A stretch of DNA of 64,000 bases from assembly GCA_015680685.1 (NCBI GenBank), contig MNCI01000958.1:313330-377329 (forward strand). Direction: 5' to 3'. The notes beneath the pieces are model-generated. The model was not told where the DNA came from. It did not search any database and saw nothing but the letters and a program-made list of their open reading frames with translations. This DNA is from Gnetum montanum (lineage: Eukaryota; Streptophyta; Gnetopsida; Gnetales; Gnetaceae). Below are positions 36,901 through 45,900 of the stretch, one piece after another. Position numbers and translations under genes: made by a program. Within the stretch, counting starts at the first letter, position 1; each line of letters opens with the position of its first letter.

Positions 36901-39900
36901 AGTCTAAGCATTTAATAGAGTATTAAGGTTACATGTACAAATGTGGGTCACTACAATGTCTCAGATGTATCAATTTGTACACAATGCACCAGTATTAATA
37001 TTCTTGGAGTATATCAAATGTGTCTAAAAGTTACATTATTTGATTGAATTTTCATGATATTGCCTTAATACCAATGATATATTAAATAATTTATAAAAGT
37101 TATAATATTCCTTTTTTATATAAAAAAGTCTATTGCAATAGAATGTGTTGTTCAGCTTCTATTATCTGTAACAGACATAACTTACATATTCAATCTTCTT
37201 GCAGAATATTTTTCTATCTTCCAGTTTGTACTGTAAGATATTAAGAACTCATTCTTACCTTGCTAATCAAGGTTTGCATATCTGCATGGAGTTGGCTGGA
37301 TGTAAGATATTTAATTTGTACATTAAGCTCGCCTCTTATGATATTCTCACAATAAAACCAGAACTTCTTTTGATTTTTAACTTTCTTTAATAAGCCTCTA
37401 AGCCTCCTGGAAATTTATCATTTGATCAAGATCATGAATGGGCTATTTTTGCAACCATATCTCTGCACTATTATACCAACATTTTTGTTTACTATTCCTG
37501 ATTACCTGAGAGCTTGATACCAAGTTTAGCACTTTGATAGTAGGTTGGGAACAAGTACATTGCCTCAGCTTTCAAGGGTAATAAGCCAGCCTTTAGCAAC
37601 AATATTGCATATGACACTTGAGTTTTGATTTTAAACTCAATCCAACAGAAATTGTTTCTAAACCTTTCACTTTTTCCCATGAATTTTTGGCTACTCCTTT
37701 CCGTAAATATATGCTACACATTTTCTGTTATATGATGCAATACTGAAATCTACTATGATAAAATCTGTTACATGTTGCTAGTTTACTCATGGATGAGATA
37801 TTTGATATATTGGATAATCAATGGGCTATTGCATAATTATCCAAAATTCCAGAAAAAAAAATTTGAAATGAAAATCCCTTTGGAACGAAGCCATTCCTAC
37901 CCTCAATTTATAGCTTTTCATCTCTCAGGCTTACTAATTTTGGTAGTTGAATCCAATTCTATGTCACATCCTGCTGCAAATCTTTTACTGTTAACAAAGC
38001 TTTGAAAGTCCTTTGAAAAGATCAAAGCCTAATGTGTCAAAACCAACGCAACAACGATCTTTTTTTTAAAAAAATATTGAATCATTTCAATGGCAGATGC
38101 CTTTGCTAAGAAACTTTCTTTTTTTATACATTTTATTTTATAATCTTATGAGTTTATGCTTCAATTCAGCTTGTTGAACTTCTTTATAATTATGATACGT
38201 AGCAATTCCAATGTTTTAGCGTACACTTCTAGCAATTCAGCGGCTGCTTTGAGTATGCGAAAATTTTTATTATTTCTTTCCTAACAAATTCCAAAGATTT
38301 ACATGTGCTATTAAAGCAACTTATTTAAAGCTTGATATTTTTTATACGCTAAAAAATAGGTTTCTTAGAATACTCTAGTAACTTCGTAGCTATTAAGATA
38401 TTCAGTATCTGTATTTGTATTTGTATTTTTAGTTTCTTTTCTCTTCCACGATTCTTTATAGGATAACTGAAGCTGGTATGTTTAATAACGAAGCTGTTAG
38501 CATTACTTGTGAACTTTTCTTAAATGAGTTTTCAGGTGGAGCCGATACGAAATTTCTTTGCAGCACTTTTCTTATCTAGCATTGGAATGCTCATTAATGT
38601 TCAATTTCTTTGGAACCATATTGAGCTTTTGCTTGCTTCTGTAATATTGGTGGTTATTGCCAAAACTGTTGTGGTTGCTGGTGTAGTTAGTGGCTTTGGC
38701 TATAGCACCAGAACTGCAGTTTTTGTAAGTAATGTTTCTTTTTACTTATTTTTAGCTGCTGTTAATATTGATTGGACATGGATTCTTAAATTGTTTTGAT
38801 AGTTTATGCAGCATGGCAATTCTCTTTTGTAGGTTGGTATGTCACTTGCTCAAATTGGAGAATTCGCCTTTGTTCTTCTTAGCCGGGCATCGAATCTTCA
38901 TATTGTGGAGGTATTAATTACTTAAATTAATATTGTATTACCAAAACTACGAATAATTCACCTTTGTTCTCCTTAGTCGGGCATCGGATCTTCATATTGT
39001 GGAGGTATTAATTACTTAAATTAATATTGTATTAACAAAACTACGAATAATTTATTTCTATTTACTACCAAAAAATTATCGGCTAATACTTTAATTCACT
39101 AAAAAAATCATATGAAATATGTAATTAGGGCATGTGATCTTATTTTTTCAGGAGCATATTAACATATAGCACCAACAAGATTTGAATACAGCACTTACTA
39201 CTTAAACAAATCCTCATGATAACCATCTAAGCACAAGTACTTAATATAAACATTTTTTAATTTTTATTTTTCTTGAAATTAAAACACTAATTATGGTGAC
39301 GGAGCTGAATGATTGGAATCCTGAATTGATGATACTGTAGGGTTGTCTGTGTTAAGGCCTATCAACAAATAACAGATTTTGGGATCTAAAATAAAAACTG
39401 CCATACCAAATTAGTGCCGCAAAAATAAAATCAACCACACATCTAAAGCTGTAATGAAAGGGGAGAAACTGAAAGTAAGTCCTAAGCCCATACCAAATTG
39501 GTGGAAATGCTCAAGCAAACAATTTCATTACTGTTCATAACAATTTATACATATGGTTGAATCGCCAAGATACTTCTAGAAAAATCTAATTGTTAATATT
39601 GTTGGCATTGCTATCTATTTCAGCAATCACCCTCTCAATGCTAACATAAAGAACAAACTTGGGATTACACTCCCATAATTTAAATTGCATCTCAAAATGT
39701 GCACCATTCAATTTCATGTCACATTTGAGATGTACATGCCTAATAATACATATAGACAATGGGTTTGCAAGGATAATTTGTTCTGCAAACCTAGCAACAA
39801 ACCCACAAGAACAATTAGTCTTGTAAAAATAGCAAAGAACCTGCTAGAACTTATCTTGCAAACACAACAAATAACCTACAAGAACAACTTGTCTTGCGAA

Positions 39901-42900
39901 CATGACAATAACCCTTGCCAAAACAATATCTTCTGCAAAACATCAACAAACCTACAAGTGAAACCATGGATATCATTAATCCAACCACAAATCCTTTTGA
40001 TCTACAATCAGGATTATCTACTTTAACATGGCTTCCAACCACACTTGGCTACAAAACATCACACCTATTTGAAGCCACCACTGAACTCCAAAGTACATCT
40101 TTCTCCTTTACTATTTATGCTACTGTGACTCTCTGCAACTTCTATAACTATGACCACATTGCATACATATACACTGCCACTAACTTCATTGTCATGTTGC
40201 AATCCTCCTAAGCCTCTTGTTGCACTATCATTGTCAATGATTGTGGCATATCTCACCACAACAACACTTTTTTTCATTGCTCGCCATAACATACTTTTGA
40301 ATTTGATGCTACAAAAACCCTTGAAACTATGTTGCCCTTATTGTTGAACTGCATTGCTTGCTGAACTTTGAAATCTTTGCTCTCAAGATTCAAAGACCAT
40401 GCATGATGTAAATATCACCACTTTATTTGGCATGCCTATCACAATCATATTTCACCTCACCACTATGCACAAGGTTCTTGTTTATAGGTGTGAAACCCTC
40501 ATCTATAGCAAACCCTCATAGGGCACCAACAAAACAATCCTTTGTATGTGTGCATCCTACATCAAGTCAAATGTGGTGAATTAGTTACCAAGTCTAACTA
40601 TGAAATGGCATTCTTATGCTTTGTAGCAATGTTGATGCCTTCATCACCAATGTTGAATCATGTACGATCTGATACCACTATTAGGTTGTATCTGACTTTC
40701 TATTCAATTTTACAAGTTTTGATACCATTGTTAGGGTCCATCAATAATAATAGATTCTATGATTGGAAATAAAATTAGTACAATGGATTAGCTCAATCAA
40801 AATAAAATCTATCACATTTGAAGCCCTAATGAAAGGTAAGAAATAGAAAGCAAGTCCTAAGCCCCTATTAGACTGAGGCAAACACTCAAGCAATTAATTC
40901 TATCTCAATTTATATGTGTTGTTGCTACCAAGCTAACTCACAGTTCATTGAACCTAGACATATTCTCTAGTTCCCTACAAACTTCTAGAAAATTTCAGTG
41001 GCTAATATTGTTGGTATTGCTATCTATTCCAACAATTCTTGTTGGATATACTAAATAGTCCAACTTGCTAGTGTGATGGATAACACCTTGGATAATAAAT
41101 AGAGGGTTAGTGTTTGTTTTTACACTTTGTGAGTAACTCTAATTTACTAGGACCTTCGCAAGAATAACAAAAATAATTCTGATAGAATGATTCACAAAAT
41201 ATATAATGCAATTGAACTGTCCATATTTTTATTTTATTTTTTCTATAAGATGTTTTAAATGATACTAGATTCATCATCAATAGCAATTGATTTCTCAAAG
41301 ATGAAAGAGAGAATAAATAGTGTTACAGTTAACAGTTAGTTGAGATGAAGTATGCAATGGTTAATTTTAAACTATAAAAACTTGCTTGTATTGAATAACT
41401 GTCTTTTCATGAGTAAGCAATAGACTTTTTTATTTCAATTTAATGACTATCCCTAGGTGCAACCACTTAAAAAAGTGATTACATTTTTACTCATCTACTA
41501 ACCTTCCCAAGACCTTACTTGGCAAGATGAACATTGAGTCTCTAGTTGATCCTTTTCCCATTTTGTTGGGACAAGGCTAGGATGATGATTACCCCTTCAT
41601 GTCACTTTCCATATCACTTGTAAATGAAATTTCATGTATCCATCATCATCATCATCCTAGTCTTATCCCAACTAGATGGGATTAGCTTTTTGCTATTCAC
41701 TTCTATTAAGAGCCAAATAAACATTAACACCCGAATAGTAGATATCCTTCTTGATGCTTGCAAATCAGGTATGTCTTTATTGTTTCCCCTCAACTTGAAT
41801 AAAGTGACCTCTTCAAATTTGGTAAGATAGGTGCACAAGCAGAATACGAACAAGGAAGGCTAGGATGGTTGCAAATAGGAAGGTCAGGATGGTTGCAGAT
41901 AGGAAGGTTAGGATGGTTGTAGACAAGTGTAGTAGGAGGAAGAGGAATGAAGGATAAATTTGCTAGGAGAGCCTAAATTAGTGGATTCCCCTCATGGCAG
42001 GATGGATGTTTGTGTTTTTTTAGTTTGTCGATTTCCTCTTTCACATCCAAGGATGGGAAGAACATGCTGAATTAGGCGTTTTTAGGCACAAAGTGGAAAG
42101 CTTGCCGGGGCTTTCATGGATATGGGGTTTTCTATTTTTGGGGTGAGTCAATTTTGATAAGGGGTATGTCGGGGAAGTGTCTGCCTGGAAGGGCTGTGTC
42201 CCCTTGACTAGGGTTGGCTCGGGTAGCTGACAAGTTTGTTTGGCTTCATGAGCTAAGCAACTTGTACATATTTTTCTCTGATTTGAATAAATCCTGACCT
42301 TTTCTCAAAAAAAAAAAAAAAGATATCTTAGTCAAATCAGTTTCTCATTTCTTTCCTCTTTTTATTTATGCATGTTTTCTTCCTTTGTTCATGTGCTGGT
42401 ATTACTCTATTTGGTCTAGATCATATTTTCATATGATATATTTGAAGATTTTTTTATCAAGGTTTGAGTTGGTGCTTCCTCCTTGTGGCTTCAAACAATT
42501 GTGACTCCTTTCTTGATGTGTGCTTCATCAAATAGGAAGATGATGTAAAATGGTATCTTTTACTGTAGATCGAAAGCTTGGAATTTTATTTTGATCACAT
42601 GTCTTCTTCTAATCTCATTTTTTAATATTATGATGATTTGTCTCCTTTTGTTATCTTAACAATATTCTTCCTTCCTTTGTTACAGCATGTTTGCTTTTTT
42701 GGAAAAATGTTTGAGCGATATTATTCCAAAAAAAGATTGTACAGATGTACAAAGTGGGTCATCGACCCTAGGCCCCAAAACCATCCCAACCACATGGCTT
42801 CGAGGCCTCCTGCAANATGACTCAACCAGTTGTGCAGCCCCAAGAACAATCGCAAAAATCAACAGTTCGGGGATAGCCAACCCAAGGCCCTAACACAGCC

Positions 42901-45900
42901 AAGACATAGAAAACCCTCCCCCCTGGTTTGGCTAGGCCATGTAACCTTACAGGGATGCATTCGGCCCCAAGCCACTGTGCCCCATAGTCTTGGCCCATTG
43001 CGAAATCGACCCCCTACTCTCTGCCGCAGCAGAGGCCTTGGAAGCCATCATGCCCATCATAGTTTGCTTAACCGTGGTGTTGGGACCAAGCACCAATCTC
43101 TGATTGTTCTCTTCGATGAGCTGCACTAGGCCTGTCTAGTCTTTAGTGATGACTGCTTCCATCCATCGAAGGTCTTGCAAGCGCAAGGAATTCGCCTCCC
43201 ATTGGGCCTCCTACTGCATGTCCTCCCACTGCAGTTGCCACAGTGCATGCTCCTCTAGGCACACCTGCTCGGTAGCCAGGTGGCACTCATCTAGCCACAT
43301 TCTGCCATTGGTGCACCACTCCAGCTCTAGCTCCCCATCCGCAGACTGGCTTGGCCCCTCGACCCTTTCCAAAACAAGGCTCGAACTACCCTATGTCTGT
43401 GCCCTGGCTCCCTACCCGTGGCCCTGCCTCCGTTGATAGACAATTGTTGGCACCAGATGCGCAATCGGCACACCCCCACACCATAGCACAAGAACCACCC
43501 CTAGGTGCTACCCTAACCATCGCCTCCATAGGGATTCCCAGAAAAACTAGGGTAGATTGACAAGGGAGCCATGTTGCAAATGCTTGAGGAAGGTGAAATG
43601 TACACTCACAAGCTTGTGGGGGTATCCCAATTGGACGAAATACCTTTCCACTAGAACTACAGCCTCCCTCTCGATGCCCTACAACCCACTAGAAATGTGC
43701 ACATGGCCTGGCAGAATGCCCAACATTTGAATAATCTTGGCCTGCACCCTTCCATTTGTGTGAATGAGGTATATGGCCAACTTCCCTTTATTCACTTCAA
43801 GGCCCACCTTGTGTTGCATCCTAGCCATTGCTTGTAACAGAGCCATTGCCTGCGGCACCGCAGGCCTAGAGAAGACCATCGTATCATCAACATAGTGTGC
43901 TGCCAGACTATGCACCCCAGCAACATGAAGTCCCTAAACGCCTTCGGCAAGGTAGTAGCTTTTGAACAAATTCATGACTGATAAAGAGGAGCAGTGACAG
44001 TGGATCACCTTGTCTCAATCCATGCCCTATCCTAGCGAACCTATAGAGCCTCTCGTCAATGTCAAGAGAATAGTGGTTGCTTTGTTGCATTTGAATACAT
44101 AGGTTTACGAACTTGGCATCAAAACCCTTCGCCATCATTACCATCTTGAGCGCTGCCCAACTCACTGTGTCATAAGCCTTGGTGATATCAAGCTTAAGAC
44201 ACATTCCCAGAAATCAAGCCATCTTAATCGAGTGCAGGATCTCCTACAATAGCAACACATGGTCCTGCAAATAATGGCCCTTTATAAATCCAGCCTGATG
44301 CTTCCCAACCAACTTCACCATTAATGGTCCAACACGCCCAACCAACATCTTGGAAAAGACCCGCAGAAGGGTATAACAAACCTCAATGGTCTGGAAATGT
44401 CCAGGTGATGATGGGTGAGGGACTTTGGGTAGCAGCACCACCCTTGAGCAGTTGATTTCTCTCCTAACCTGCTGCCAGCAAAGCATACTATGAAAGCGCC
44501 CAGCAGATTGGGTCCCAAGATGTCTTCGTACTCCCTGAAGAATTTGATGGGCCACCCATCTGGCCCCAAAGCCTTGTTGGACTACATCGACTTCATAGCC
44601 CTCAGTAGCTCCTTCTTCGAAAATGGGCACAACAAATTTAGGTTGTTAGCACATGTAAGGACCCTTGGAATTGGCCCAAATATAGGCTCCGTTGCCTACT
44701 ACCTCCATATCTCCCCCCAAAATGCCTGCAGGGCTTCTAGCCCCCTCTTGCTGCTCTATGGACCTCCCCCACCTATGCCCTCCAACAAGCTCTGGATTTT
44801 GTTCTTGTGGGCCCAATTGGTTTTGGCCATAGCAAATAAGAAGCGTGTGTGCTTGTCCCCTTCCAGTAACCAAGTCACCCTTGATCGTTGGCGCTAGTAG
44901 CTCTCTTCCTCCTTGTCAAGCTCCTAGAGTTCTTGAAGCAGCTCTTGCTCTTCAATTTCCCAAGCGGCCCGCACTTCCTGCAACCATTGGATCTCCCACA
45001 ATTCCTCCTACACATGCTTCCTGTACCCTTGGAAACTATACTTGTCATTGGTTGCCTTGGTCTTGATGTCGATTTTTAGAGCCCATAGTCCATCTCTCAG
45101 GAACTGCCGAGGCTCCTGCACTCCTGTGTAATTCTACCAGATATTAGTCACCAACAGTTTCAGCCAAGCTTTGTGCAACAAGGTCCTCTCAAACCGGAAT
45201 GGGCGGGGTTCCCAACCCTCCTCAGACTAGATCTAGCAAAGGATGGACCAATGGTCTAAGGCCTACTGTTCTTTACCTTCCGCCTTGATGTCGAATTCCA
45301 ACATGAGGCCCACACTAACCCATATCTGATCAATCCTGGACTGGACCTGATCTGGTCCCCTCCGGCGGTTGCTCCAAGTGTATTTACATCCTAGAATCTC
45401 TAGATCAATGAACTCATATTGATAGAGGAAATCAACGCAAGCCTTGGCCCCCAAAGGATCCGTGCAATCATTTCCAAATTTCTTCCAACAATAGAGTCTC
45501 TAGTTGAAATTACCCAGCAACATTCATCTGGCAGTATTGGGGATTACCCCTACCACACGTGTGAGTTCTTGGACCCCAGGCCTCCTAGTGTTGCACCCCA
45601 TAAACATTTGTGAGCTAGAGATCCGCTTGCGGCACGTAAACAGTCTGACTCCAATCTAAATCTTCCACAAATCTGATTGGGATTTTAGCCAAAATGGCCA
45701 GCCCTCCTGTGCGGCCCCTACTAGGTACCAAGTGTGTATTCCATCTCTCCCAATTCAGCAATTTCTGTTTGGATGTTTGAACCTTTGTTTCCTATAAATA
45801 GACCACATCACATCCTGCCTCCCTAACCATCATTCGTATGGTATTTCTTTTGTATGGGGTACCTTGGCCCCAACAGTTCCAAGTGAGGATCTTCATGGAG

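Larger units (their letters stand above)
28007..38535 (+). other. KEA intron 15
   Basis: 10.5 kb intron holding a SINE (28,332-28,477), a second tRNA-like SINE trace (29,346-29,390) and LINE-J copy D. The remaining parts, 28,492-29,780 and 33,745-38,535, are AT-rich without recognised genes, apart from the tandem repeats listed separately. Confidence 0.8.
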
